In this document: positions 56,720 through 64,000 of the stretch, one piece after another
Layout: each line of letters starts with the position of its first letter
How positions within the stretch are numbered: position 1 is the first letter of the stretch
From: Burkholderia pyrrocinia
GTDB lineage: Bacteria; Pseudomonadota; Gammaproteobacteria; Burkholderiales; Burkholderiaceae
Direction: 5' to 3'
DNA: 64,000 nucleotides
Assembly: GCF_018417535.1 (NCBI RefSeq)
Contig: NZ_CP070978.1
Location: forward strand, 558,001 to 622,000
Made by a program: the position numbers and the translations under genes
The notes under the pieces: model-generated
What the model saw: only the letters and a program-made list of their open reading frames with translations
Told to the model about the DNA's origin: nothing
Database searches by the model: none

Positions 56720-57052
56720 TTACTGGCCGCCGAAGTACACCGAAGTACGATCGGCGGCGGCCGGCACGACCACGCGCTGACCCGACTGCGACGTCGCGGC
56801 CGCATTCGCGCCGTAGCCCGTTGCGTCGGCTTGCGCGCCGGTGTTCTGCGCGGCGGCGATCTTTGCCTGTGCGGCCTGGATGTTTTCCGGGTAGTTCATC
56901 CAGTCGTTCGGGTTGTAGCCGGCCTTTTCGAGCTGGACCAGTTCGGCGCGCACTTGCGCGCGCGTCAGCGGCTGCTGGTTCGATTGGGCGAACGAGACGA
57001 CCGGTGCGGCGACGAGAGCGGCCAGTGCAACTGCCTTGATCAGCGATTTCAT
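56720..57052 (-). CDS. DUF4148 secreted small protein
   Basis: The 110-residue protein has a signal peptide (1-22, ending VSFA) and the DUF4148 motif LTRAQVRAELVQLEKAGYNP followed by YPENIQAAQAKIAAAQ. The family is large in Burkholderia; its role is unknown. GGAGG lies 6 bases before ATG. It is monocistronic, with promoter region in the A/T-rich 57130-57180 stretch. Confidence 0.92.
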   Translation of the reverse strand: MKSLIKAVALAALVAAPVVSFAQSNQQPLTRAQVRAELVQLEKAGYNPNDWMNYPENIQAAQAKIAAAQNTGAQADATGYGANAAATSQSGQRVVVPAAADRTSVYFGGQ

Positions 57053-57227
57053 GATGCGTTACCTCCAGGATTGTTTTGTCAGGCGCTTCGGACTCGGGGT
57101 CGTTGCGCATGAGTAGAAGTCTAGGAGGCGCGACTATCAGGGTAAATACTTAAATCGCAAATTCACTGTTGACGGAAAAAGTACAATCGCGCGGGAATAA
57201 CCAAATTCATCAGACGATTGTCGGCAT

Positions 57228-57384
57228 TCATGCGTCGAATGCTGCGATACGGTATCCGGCGCGCGCTGCCAGTGCGTCAGTGCAGCAGCGCGGCGCCGTC
57301 GGCATCGTAGAGATCGAAGCCGAGCGGGACGCCGGCGGAGAGATCGTCGCGCGAGAGCGCGACGTAGTCGGTTGGAAGCCGCAT
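57228..57384 (-). pseudogene. Possible N-terminal remnant of a c-di-GMP phosphodiesterase-type protein
   Basis: From ATG 57384 the frame reads MRLPTDYVALSRDDLSAGVP and LGFDLYDADGAALLH, then TGA at 57277. The PTDY...L..G.PL.FDLYDADG..LL pattern is the usual opening of HD-GYP/DUF3391-like proteins as I remember them. A second frame continues DALAARAGYRIAAFDA, as if a frameshift removed the link. No HD-GYP domain remains. No ribosome site is seen. The assignment is tentative. Confidence 0.35.
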
Positions 57385-57464
57385 CGGAGAGGCGCGCGGA
57401 GCGACCGCGCGAGCTGTCGTGACAACGTATTACGGCAGCTTCGCGCGAAATCCGGACGGCTTCG

Positions 57465-60056
57465 TTACTGCGAGGCACCTGTCGCGTCGGGTGCGACCGG
57501 CGCGGGCGGTTGGGCCGGCGTGGCGGAAGGTGCGGCGCTCGGCGCGGCACCGATGCCCGCGCTGCCTCCGCTCGTCGGACTTGCACCCACCGCAGGCGGC
57601 TGCGCGGGCTGCGGTTGCGATGCGCCCGCCGACAGCGCCGCGGCCGATGCGGCCACTTCGGATGCCGGCACCCATTCCTCGACGATACCGCCGGACGCCG
57701 CTTCAGGCGCCGATGCAGCCGACGCGGCCGATGCCGCGCCCTGGTCGGCCTCGGGCTGACGCTCCACCCGCTGCGTCCTGACGGGTGCGGGCGCCTTCTT
57801 CGGCTCGGGCCTGAACCACGTGTCGAACAGGTCCGTCGCACGCTCGCGCAGCGACGCGAACCAGCCGGGCGACGGCTCGGTATCGAATTTCGCCTTCGCG
57901 TCGACGATCCGGGCACGCTGCGCGCGCTGGAAGAAATCGCCGACGATCGGCAGCGCGCTGTGCGCGCCCTGCCCCCAGTAATCGCTGCGCAGCGTCACGC
58001 GGCCGTCGTCGAAACCGACCCACGCACCGGCGACAAGGCCCGGCTGCATCAGGATGAACCAGCCGTCCGCGTTGTCCTGCGTCGTGCCCGTCTTGCCGGC
58101 CGCGTCGCCCCGGATCCCGAAGCGCGTGCGGATGCTGCCGCCCGTGCCGCGCGTCACGACATCGCGCATCACGTCGAGCAGCGTCTTGTCGGTTTCGGCG
58201 TCGAGCGCGCGCTCGGGCGGCGCCGGCGCGTATTCGGCGAGCACGTCGCCCTGGCGGTTCTCGATGCGCGTCACCATCTGCGGTTCGACGTACAGCCCGC
58301 CGTTCGCGATCGTCGCGTACGACGCGACCATCTCCTTCAGCGTGACCGGGCTCGTGCCGAGCGCGAGCGACGGCACGCGTTCGAGCGGGCTTTCGCGCAC
58401 GCCCATGTCGCGCGCGAGCCGTGCGACGGCCGCAGGCCCGACCTTCTCCATCACCTGCGCGGTGATCCGGTTGCGCGACAGCGCGACCGCATCGCGCAGC
58501 GTCATCGGTTTGCCGGTAGGCGGCACGTCGTCGTTCGGCCGCCAGATCTCGCCGCCCTTCAGCGGGATCTCGACCGGCTGGTCGATGAACGTGTCGTCCG
58601 GCTTCATCCCGCTCGAGAACGCGGCGCCATAGACGAACGGCTTGAACGTCGAGCCCGGCTGGCGCCGCGCCTGCGCGACGTGATCGAACGGCTCGTTGGT
58701 AAAGTCGCGGCTGCCGACCCATGCGCGGATCTGCCCGTCGCGCGGATCGATCGCGAGAAAGCCGGCCTGCACGTCGGTCTTCGCCTTGCACAGCGCGCGC
58801 ATGAAGCCGCGGTCGGCCGCGAGCGTCTTCATTGCGGCCGCGTCGTTCTTGCCGGCGTCCTGCGCGGCCTTGTACTCGGGCGACTCGCGCATGAAGGTGC
58901 GGAACACCTCGTTGTCGGTGCCGCAGCCGTCGCGGCCGCTCCACGCGTTGTTCGCAATGCCCTGCAACTGATTGCCCTGCAGCGTGAGCGCCTGCGTCGC
59001 CATCTGCTGCAGCCGCGCGTCGATCGTCGTGCGCACGATCAACCCGTCGGAGTAGATGTTGTAGTCGTTGCGGTCGGCCCACGCGATCAGCCATTTGCGC
59101 AACTGCTGCGCGAAATGCGGCGCCGGCCCCGGCGGCTCCTTCTGGCGCTCGAAGTCGATGCGCAGCGGCCGGCGCTGCAACTGCGCGAACTGCGCCGCCG
59201 ACAGCTTGCCGTATTTCACCATCTGGCCGAGTACCGTGTTGCGCCGCTGCAGCGCGCGCTCGGGATTCAGCACCGGGTTGTAGTAGCTGTTGCCCTTCAG
59301 CATCCCGACGAGCGTCGCGCTGTCGAGCACGTCGAGCTCGTCGGCCGACTTGTCGAAATAGGTGCGCGCGGCCATCTCGACGCCGTACGCGTTGTACAGG
59401 AACGGCACCGTGTTCAGGTAGGTCTCGAGGATCTGGTCCTTGCTGTAGACGGCCTCGATCTTCAGCGCGGTAATCGCCTCCTTCACCTTGCGCGTGAGCG
59501 TCGGCGCGCGGCCGATCTCGTCCGGATACAGGTTGCGCGCGAGCTGCTGCGTGATCGTCGAGCCGCCCTGGCGGCTGCCCGAGAACGTATGGAGCGCGGC
59601 CGACGCGGTGCGCTTCCAGTCGAGGCCGTGATGCTCGTAGAAGCGATGGTCCTCGGTCGCGATCAGCGCGTCGACCATGTGCGGCGAGATCTGCTTGAGC
59701 GGCACCCACTCGCGGTTCGACGGCTTGAATTCGGCCAGCAGCTTGCCATCGGCGGACAGCACCTGCGCGGGCTGGTCGACGCGCGCCTTGCGGATGTCGC
59801 CGATGCCCGGCGTGAACGGGATCAGCACGATCGCGTACAGCACGAACAGCGACGGCACGGCGGCGGCCGTGAGCAGCACGCCGCGGCGCGTCGGGTGACG
59901 GAGATGGTGCCACGCGGCGGCGGCGAGAGGCTTGACCCTCGCGACGGCGGCAGCCGCGACGGGTTGGGCGCGCGCGACCCATCTGGCACAGAAGTCACGC
60001 ACTGACGGCACGTTTCGGCGATTCACGCGGGTGGGGCTCGGCTGAAAAGGGTGCAT
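57465..60056 (-). CDS. Class A penicillin-binding protein 1A
   Basis: The 863-residue protein has a short cytosolic part, a transmembrane helix (about residues 55-80), a GT51 glycosyltransferase (EDHRFYEHHGLDW near 138, RQGGSTITQQLARNLYPDEI) and a transpeptidase with SxxK GSTFKPF (Ser near 470), SRN near 527 and KTGTT near 655. It polymerises and crosslinks peptidoglycan. The last ~120 residues are Ala/Pro/Ser-rich and disordered, longer than in E. coli PBP1a. ATG 60056 is chosen; no clear ribosome site was found. Confidence 0.93.
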   Translation of the reverse strand: MHPFQPSPTRVNRRNVPSVRDFCARWVARAQPVAAAAVARVKPLAAAAWHHLRHPTRRGVLLTAAAVPSLFVLYAIVLIPFTPGIGDIRKARVDQPAQVLSADGKLLAEFKPSNREWVPLKQISPHMVDALIATEDHRFYEHHGLDWKRTASAALHTFSGSRQGGSTITQQLARNLYPDEIGRAPTLTRKVKEAITALKIEAVYSKDQILETYLNTVPFLYNAYGVEMAARTYFDKSADELDVLDSATLVGMLKGNSYYNPVLNPERALQRRNTVLGQMVKYGKLSAAQFAQLQRRPLRIDFERQKEPPGPAPHFAQQLRKWLIAWADRNDYNIYSDGLIVRTTIDARLQQMATQALTLQGNQLQGIANNAWSGRDGCGTDNEVFRTFMRESPEYKAAQDAGKNDAAAMKTLAADRGFMRALCKAKTDVQAGFLAIDPRDGQIRAWVGSRDFTNEPFDHVAQARRQPGSTFKPFVYGAAFSSGMKPDDTFIDQPVEIPLKGGEIWRPNDDVPPTGKPMTLRDAVALSRNRITAQVMEKVGPAAVARLARDMGVRESPLERVPSLALGTSPVTLKEMVASYATIANGGLYVEPQMVTRIENRQGDVLAEYAPAPPERALDAETDKTLLDVMRDVVTRGTGGSIRTRFGIRGDAAGKTGTTQDNADGWFILMQPGLVAGAWVGFDDGRVTLRSDYWGQGAHSALPIVGDFFQRAQRARIVDAKAKFDTEPSPGWFASLRERATDLFDTWFRPEPKKAPAPVRTQRVERQPEADQGAASAASAASAPEAASGGIVEEWVPASEVAASAAALSAGASQPQPAQPPAVGASPTSGGSAGIGAAPSAAPSATPAQPPAPVAPDATGASQ

Positions 60057-60138
60057 CGTACCAAAACTCGCGCGGCCCGCCGGCCCATGGCGGCTTTGCA
60101 CCGTCGCGCACCGCGCGGTGTCGCGAACATGCACACGC

Positions 60139-60176
60139 AAAAAAGGCGCGTGCCCCCGTAACGGAAGCGACGCGCC
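60139..60176 (-). terminator. Terminator of the hydroxyproline dehydratase gene
   Basis: GGCGCGT (60145-60151) and ACGCGCC (60170-60176) pair; on the minus strand a U6 tract (A-run 60139-60144) follows. It lies 56 bases after the dehydratase stop. Confidence 0.75.
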
Positions 60177-60231
60177 AGGCCTGGTACAACAACCGGGTAG
60201 CCGCGCGACGGCGGCCGATCGGCGCCGATGC

Positions 60232-61239
60232 TCAGCGCACGAGAAAACCGTAGGTCAGCGGATCGCGCTCGTCGACGATCCAGTTCGCGAAACCGCAGAT
60301 ATGCGCGCTGCCTTCCACTTCCGGGATCACGGCCGGGATGTCGCCGACCGTCGTCTCGCGCAGCACGCGCCCCTTGAAGATCGTGCCGACGATCGATTCG
60401 TTGACGAGCGTGTCGCCGGCCGCGAGCAGTCCGCGCTGGTACAACTGCGCGACGCGCCCGCCGGTGCCGGAGCCGGTCGGCGAGCGGTCGACCTCGCGAT
60501 CCGCGAACACGCAGCAGTTCGCCTGCGTCGAGCCCGGATGGCGCGGCACGTTCGCGATGATCGTGCCGTAGATATGGTTGATTTCCGGAATCTCCGGATG
60601 CACGACCGGGTACTTCGCGTTCGCGGCGGACTTCACTTCCGCGCCGAAGCGAATCAGTTTTTCCACCGCCGCCTCGCGCACCGGCAGGTCGAACGGCGCG
60701 CCGTCGACGTAGAAGTAGAACGCGCCGCCATACGCGATGTCGCCGGTCACGGTGCCGAACGACGGCGTGTCGACCGACACGTCGCGCCGCCAGATGAACG
60801 ACGGTACGTTGACGAAGCGCACGGGCCCCGCATGCTCGCCGTCCCACTTGACGAAGGCCTCGATGAAACCGCACGGCGCGTCGATGCCGACCCGCGTTTC
60901 GGGTACCGTGCGCTGCACCCAGCCAAGTTCGACCGCCGCGGTCGACAGCGCGATCACGCCGTGTCCGCAATGGTCGCTATAGCCTTCGTTGTGCACGAAG
61001 ATCACGCCGAAATCGGCATTCGGCGACACGGGTTCGGTCAGGTAGCCGCCGTACATGTCGGCGTGGCCGCGCGGTTCGAACATCAGCGCGCGGCGGATCT
61101 CGTCGGCGTTCTCCTTGAGCCACGCGCGGCGCTGGACGATCGTGTCGCCCGGCAGGCGCGGCAGCCCGCTCGTGACGATGCGGAACGCTTCGCCGCCCGT
61201 ATGGACTTCGACGGTGGAAAGGGATCGGGAAATTTTCAT
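60232..61239 (-). CDS. Trans-3-hydroxy-L-proline dehydratase (proline racemase family)
   Basis: This 335-residue proline-racemase-fold enzyme keeps the first catalytic residue Cys91 (SDHCGHG) but has Thr255 (DRSPTGSGTGG) where racemases and 4-hydroxyproline epimerases have Cys. That Cys/Thr pair marks trans-3-hydroxy-L-proline dehydratases, which give delta-1-pyrroline-2-carboxylate. A Pyr2C-reductase-type gene (63559) is nearby, which supports the call. It follows the binding-protein gene by 74 bases on the same strand. No strong ribosome site is seen. Confidence 0.85.
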   Translation of the reverse strand: MKISRSLSTVEVHTGGEAFRIVTSGLPRLPGDTIVQRRAWLKENADEIRRALMFEPRGHADMYGGYLTEPVSPNADFGVIFVHNEGYSDHCGHGVIALSTAAVELGWVQRTVPETRVGIDAPCGFIEAFVKWDGEHAGPVRFVNVPSFIWRRDVSVDTPSFGTVTGDIAYGGAFYFYVDGAPFDLPVREAAVEKLIRFGAEVKSAANAKYPVVHPEIPEINHIYGTIIANVPRHPGSTQANCCVFADREVDRSPTGSGTGGRVAQLYQRGLLAAGDTLVNESIVGTIFKGRVLRETTVGDIPAVIPEVEGSAHICGFANWIVDERDPLTYGFLVR

Positions 61240-61313
61240 GTCGGATCGAATGCGTTGAAACGAAGGACGGCGGCCAGGCCGCCGTCCGGTGGCAGGCTGG
61301 CCGGTCAGGCCGG

Positions 61314-62435
61314 TTACTTCGCGTACGGCTCGGGCAGGCCGTTGCGGATCACGTAGACGGACGTCGGCGCGCCCTTCAGGTCGCCGTTCGCGTCGAACGA
61401 ATAGGTGCCCGCGACGCCCGCATAGTTCGATTTCGCGAGTTGCGCGATCAGCTTCGCCTTGTCGGTGGTCGTGCCGGCCTTGACCATCGCGTCGGCGAGC
61501 AGCTTCGCGCCGTCGTAGTAGTTGACGCCGTAGACCTGCGTCTCCGTGTGATAGGTGTCGTGGTACTTCTTCAGGAATTCGCGCCCGGCCGGCGTCTTCT
61601 CGAGCGCGACGCCGCCCTGCGCGCAGTAGACGATCGATGCCGCTTCGCCCGCCACCTTGCCCATGTCGGCCGAGCAGATGCCGTCGCCGCCGAGCAGCTT
61701 CGCGCGCAGCCCGCGCTGCTTCATCTGCTTGGCCATCGGCGCGCCCTGCGCCGCATAGCCGCCGAAGAAGATCACGTCGGGGTTGCCGGCCTTGATCTTG
61801 GTGAGAATGCCGAAGAAATCGGTGGCCGACGAACTCGTGTATTCCTGGTCGACGATCTTGATCCCGTTCGCCTTCGCGACGTTCATGAACTGCTCGGCGA
61901 CGCCCTGCCCGTACGCGGTGCGATCGTCGACGACGGCCGCGGTTTTCGCGTTCAGCGTCTTCGCGGCGAACGTGGCCATCGTGCCGCCGAGCTGCTCGTC
62001 GCTCGCGCCGATCCGGAAGATGTTCTTGAAGCCCTGCCGCGTGAGCGCCGGATTCGATGCAACCGGCAGGATCGGCACGCCGGCATTCGAGTACACGCGC
62101 GACGCCGGGATCGCGACGCCCGAGTTGTACGGCCCGAGCACCGCGACGACGCCCTTGTCGACGAGGTTCTGCGCGACCTGCACGCCGGCCTTCGGGTCGG
62201 CCTGGTCGTCGTCTGAAATCAGCTTGAAGGTGACGGTCTTGCCGGCCACCTTCACGCCGGCCTTGTTGAGTTCGTCGATGGCGAGGCGCGCGCCGTTTTC
62301 ATTGTCCTTGCCGTTCGCGGCCTGCGGGCCCGTCAGCGGCGCCGAATGGCCGATCATCACGACTTCCTGCGCGTGCGCGGAAGTCAGCGCGCCGGCGGCA
62401 ACGGCCACCGAGAGCGCGGTAACGAGGTGTCGCAT
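61314..62435 (-). CDS. Branched-chain-amino-acid-type periplasmic binding protein
   Basis: The 373-residue protein has a signal peptide (1-22, ending SAHA) and a type I periplasmic fold (MIGHSAPLTGPQAANGKDNE, VAVLGPYNSGVAIPASRVYS, ASNPALTRQGFKNIFRIGAS) of LivJ type. It binds an amino acid for an ABC importer; no permease or ATPase gene is in the window. By context the ligand may be a hydroxyproline. AGGAG 6 bases before ATG 62435 fixes the start. A palindrome (62520-62541) precedes it. Confidence 0.92.
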   Translation of the reverse strand: MRHLVTALSVAVAAGALTSAHAQEVVMIGHSAPLTGPQAANGKDNENGARLAIDELNKAGVKVAGKTVTFKLISDDDQADPKAGVQVAQNLVDKGVVAVLGPYNSGVAIPASRVYSNAGVPILPVASNPALTRQGFKNIFRIGASDEQLGGTMATFAAKTLNAKTAAVVDDRTAYGQGVAEQFMNVAKANGIKIVDQEYTSSSATDFFGILTKIKAGNPDVIFFGGYAAQGAPMAKQMKQRGLRAKLLGGDGICSADMGKVAGEAASIVYCAQGGVALEKTPAGREFLKKYHDTYHTETQVYGVNYYDGAKLLADAMVKAGTTTDKAKLIAQLAKSNYAGVAGTYSFDANGDLKGAPTSVYVIRNGLPEPYAK

Positions 62436-62519
62436 GATGTCTCCTGATTGGTTTTGTGTGAAACCAATGTAGGACACGCGTGGTCACATCGCAAGCAATT
62501 TCAAAATGATTTTCGCGAT

Positions 62520-62541
62520 TCTGGTCATATTTAAGACCAGA
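62520..62541. promoter_or_regulatory. GntR operator candidate (TCTGGTC-N8-GACCAGA)
   Basis: A perfect inverted repeat with 7-base arms lies between the GntR stop (62557) and the binding-protein start (62435). A weaker relative (TCTGGAC...AACCAAA) lies at 63384-63405 before the GntR and LhpI genes. Confidence 0.75.
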
Positions 62542-62556
62542 GCGACGGCGCGCGTA

Positions 62557-63294
62557 TCACTTCGGCGCGATGTCGCGCCGCACGCGGCGGATGTGCTGCT
62601 CGACATAGAACGCGGCCGCATCGGCGTCGCCGGACACGATCGCCTCGTAGATCAGCCGGTGTTCGGACACGTAGAGCCGGATCCGGCCCGCGTCGTAGAT
62701 ACCGTCGTCCTTCAGCCGTTTCCATAGCGGCTGGTCCATCGTCTTCGCGACCTCGTCCGCGATCTTCACGATCAGCGGGTCGCCGGTCATCAGCGCGAGT
62801 TGCCGGTGGAACAGCCGGTCGCTCTCGTTCCACAGCGCGCGCTGGTGCGGATCGTCGACGTCGGTGATGGTTTCCATCTGCGCGAGATAGCGCTCGGCGC
62901 CCGGGTCGGTGCGGCCGTGCGAGGCCGCGAGGCGCGCGATCGCGGGTTCCAGGATCAGCCGCACGTCGAGCGTCGACGTCGGGCTGAAGTCGGCTTCGGA
63001 CGCCGCGCGCAGGTCGCCGCGTTCCGCGAGCACGTCGAGCGGCGACGCGACGACATAGGTGCCGGAATTGCGCTTCGTGAACACGAGCCCTTCGTTCTGC
63101 AGCGCGCCGAGCGCCTCGCGCACGGCCGGCCGGCCGACCTGGAACAGCACCGCGAGCTCGCGCTCGGACGGCAGCCGCGAATCGGCCGCGTAGCGCCCCG
63201 CGCGAATCTCGTCGCGAATCTTCTCGGCGACCTGCTCGTAGATCTGCAGCGGCCTGAAACTGCCTTCGAATGATTCGGGACGCGCGGACATCAT
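62557..63294 (-). CDS. FadR-type GntR regulator
   Basis: The 245-residue protein has a winged helix (PLQIYEQVAEKIRDEIRAGR, LPSERELAVLFQVGRPAVRE, then ALGALQNEGLVFTKRNSGTY) and an FCD ligand domain (DVRLILEPAIARLAASHGRT, ESDRLFHRQLALMTGDPLIV, SEHRLIYEAIVSGDADAA) with the Asp/His metal set of that family. AGGAG 7 bases before ATG supports the start. It sits between the transport/dehydratase genes and the reductase gene and probably controls both through the palindromes nearby. Confidence 0.92.
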   Translation of the reverse strand: MMSARPESFEGSFRPLQIYEQVAEKIRDEIRAGRYAADSRLPSERELAVLFQVGRPAVREALGALQNEGLVFTKRNSGTYVVASPLDVLAERGDLRAASEADFSPTSTLDVRLILEPAIARLAASHGRTDPGAERYLAQMETITDVDDPHQRALWNESDRLFHRQLALMTGDPLIVKIADEVAKTMDQPLWKRLKDDGIYDAGRIRLYVSEHRLIYEAIVSGDADAAAFYVEQHIRRVRRDIAPK

Positions 63295-63383
63295 CGTTTG
63301 GCTCCTGCCCGGTCGCGGGCGTGGACTTGGAATGGGTTCGCACTATACCGGAGCGGTGGAGGCATCGAGACCACGGCGACCCT

Positions 63384-63405
63384 TCTGGACCGATATTAGA
63401 ACCAA
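63384..63405. promoter_or_regulatory. Second, imperfect GntR operator candidate
   Basis: TCTGGAC (63384-63390) and AACCAAA (63399-63405) resemble the arms of the palindrome at 62520-62541, with one extra spacer base. It lies in the divergent gap between the GntR gene and the reductase gene. Confidence 0.45.
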
Positions 63406-63558
63406 AATCGGCGCTACGCTTGATTTTTCGGGTTGCGGGTGGGCGGGAAAGTGGTATAGATTCGATCCACACTGCCCTGTGTCACGGCATCCGGCAGACC
63501 CTTGGCGGGCGCGTCATGCGCCCGTCGTCCACGCTCACCGACGCCTGCGACGTACACG

Positions 63559-64000
63559 ATGACCGCCCTTTCCCGGATTCCCGTTTTCGATGCGGCCGAC
63601 ACGGCCGCGCTGCTCGACTACCCGGCGTTGCTCGCCACGCTCAGGCAAGCCGTCGCCGAGTACGCGGCGGGCGAGATCGTCAGCCCCGAGCGCCTGGTCG
63701 TGCCGCTGCAGGCCGGCGGCGTGATGCTGTCGATGCCGTCGAGCGCGCGCGACCTCGCAACCCACAAGCTCGTGAACGTGTGCCCCGGCAACGGCGCGCG
63801 CGGGCTGCCGACGATCCTCGGCCAGGTGACCGCGTATGACGCGACCACGGGCGAGATGCGCTTCGCGCTCGACGGCCCGACGGTCACCGGCCGCCGCACG
63901 GCAGCCATCACCGCGCTCGGCATCGACGCGCTGCATGGCACCGCGCCGCGCGACATCCTGCTGATCGGCACCGGCAAGCAGGCAGCCAATCACGCGGAAG
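63559..64000 (+). CDS. lhpI: Ornithine cyclodeaminase/mu-crystallin family, probable delta-1-pyrroline-2-carboxylate reductase (partial)
   Basis: The first 147 residues are present; the gene runs off the window. VSPERLVVPLQAGGVMLSMP, ATHKLVNVCPGNGARGLPTI, DGPTVTGRRTAAITALGIDA and the nucleotide-binding start ILLIGTGKQAANH define the ornithine cyclodeaminase/mu-crystallin family. Beside a trans-3-hydroxyproline dehydratase the best role is LhpI, which reduces delta-1-pyrroline-2-carboxylate to L-proline with NAD(P)H. It is divergent from the GntR gene. Confidence 0.82.
   Translation, partial: MTALSRIPVFDAADTAALLDYPALLATLRQAVAEYAAGEIVSPERLVVPLQAGGVMLSMPSSARDLATHKLVNVCPGNGARGLPTILGQVTAYDATTGEMRFALDGPTVTGRRTAAITALGIDALHGTAPRDILLIGTGKQAANHAE

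Overview
The window is about 67% GC. Its gene content fits a Burkholderia (probably Burkholderia cepacia complex) chromosome: MipA, DUF4148 and LprI-type envelope proteins, a KfrA-like protein, many small stress proteins, and many overlapping ATGA/GTGA gene pairs. That assignment is an inference from gene families; no rRNA or other taxonomic marker lies in the window. I see no tRNA, rRNA, CRISPR array, IS element or prophage. A KfrA-like protein and a catabolic, accessory character suggest a secondary replicon, which is also inference.

Layout. 0-13.4 kb: the end of an unknown gene; a scar holding a broken aldehyde dehydrogenase tail and a possible T6SS FHA-protein tail; an APH-fold kinase; then a minus-strand oxidative block (aldehyde dehydrogenase, three-haem cytochrome c, Mo-hydroxylase large subunit, 2Fe-2S subunit). 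An ABM monooxygenase, a quinone-type oxidoreductase with its TetR regulator, a Tat-type lipoprotein and the KfrA-like protein follow. 13.4-22.9 kb: thiolase, CDF transporter, LuxR regulator, HSL esterase overlapping a RibB protein with a dead RibA domain, hipBA, and an OYE-type flavin oxidoreductase. 23-28.5 kb: hydroxyphenylpyruvate dioxygenase divergent from an MFS transporter, a MurA paralogue, a decayed antitoxin gene and an IclR regulator; a CGATAATCGC motif links the regulator gene to the hpd/MFS promoter region. 28.6-32.7 kb: a two-gene DNA-repair operon (FAN1-like VRR-NUC nuclease and nuclease-helicase) preceded by a perfect CTGT-N8-ACAG LexA box.

33.7-53.5 kb is a stress and signalling region: small proteins, CBS and PRC-barrel proteins, DUF4142, a hybrid histidine kinase divergent from a sigma-54 activator, a chemoreceptor, a DUF3562 protein, two universal stress proteins, an amino acid permease, a DedA-rhodanese fusion, a cupin, and a NarX/NarL-like two-component pair. 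53.5-60.1 kb: LprI-like protein, DUF1326/DUF2182 pair, EamA exporter, DUF4148 protein and a class A PBP. 60.2-64 kb: a hydroxyproline cluster with trans-3-hydroxy-L-proline dehydratase (Cys91/Thr255), a periplasmic binding protein, a FadR-type GntR regulator and the start of a Pyr2C-reductase-type (LhpI) gene, with palindromes in the regulatory regions.

The most notable new signals are: (1) matched operator pairs naming likely regulons for the TetR, HipB, IclR and GntR proteins; (2) the LexA box on the FAN1/helicase operon; (3) two small genes broken by recent-looking slippage, a G7 tract in an antitoxin and an 8-bp tandem duplication at 34.48 kb; (4) a three-hairpin structured element at 44.56-44.67 kb in an otherwise empty gap; and (5) a PRC-barrel gene whose ribosome binding site points at ACG rather than ATG.
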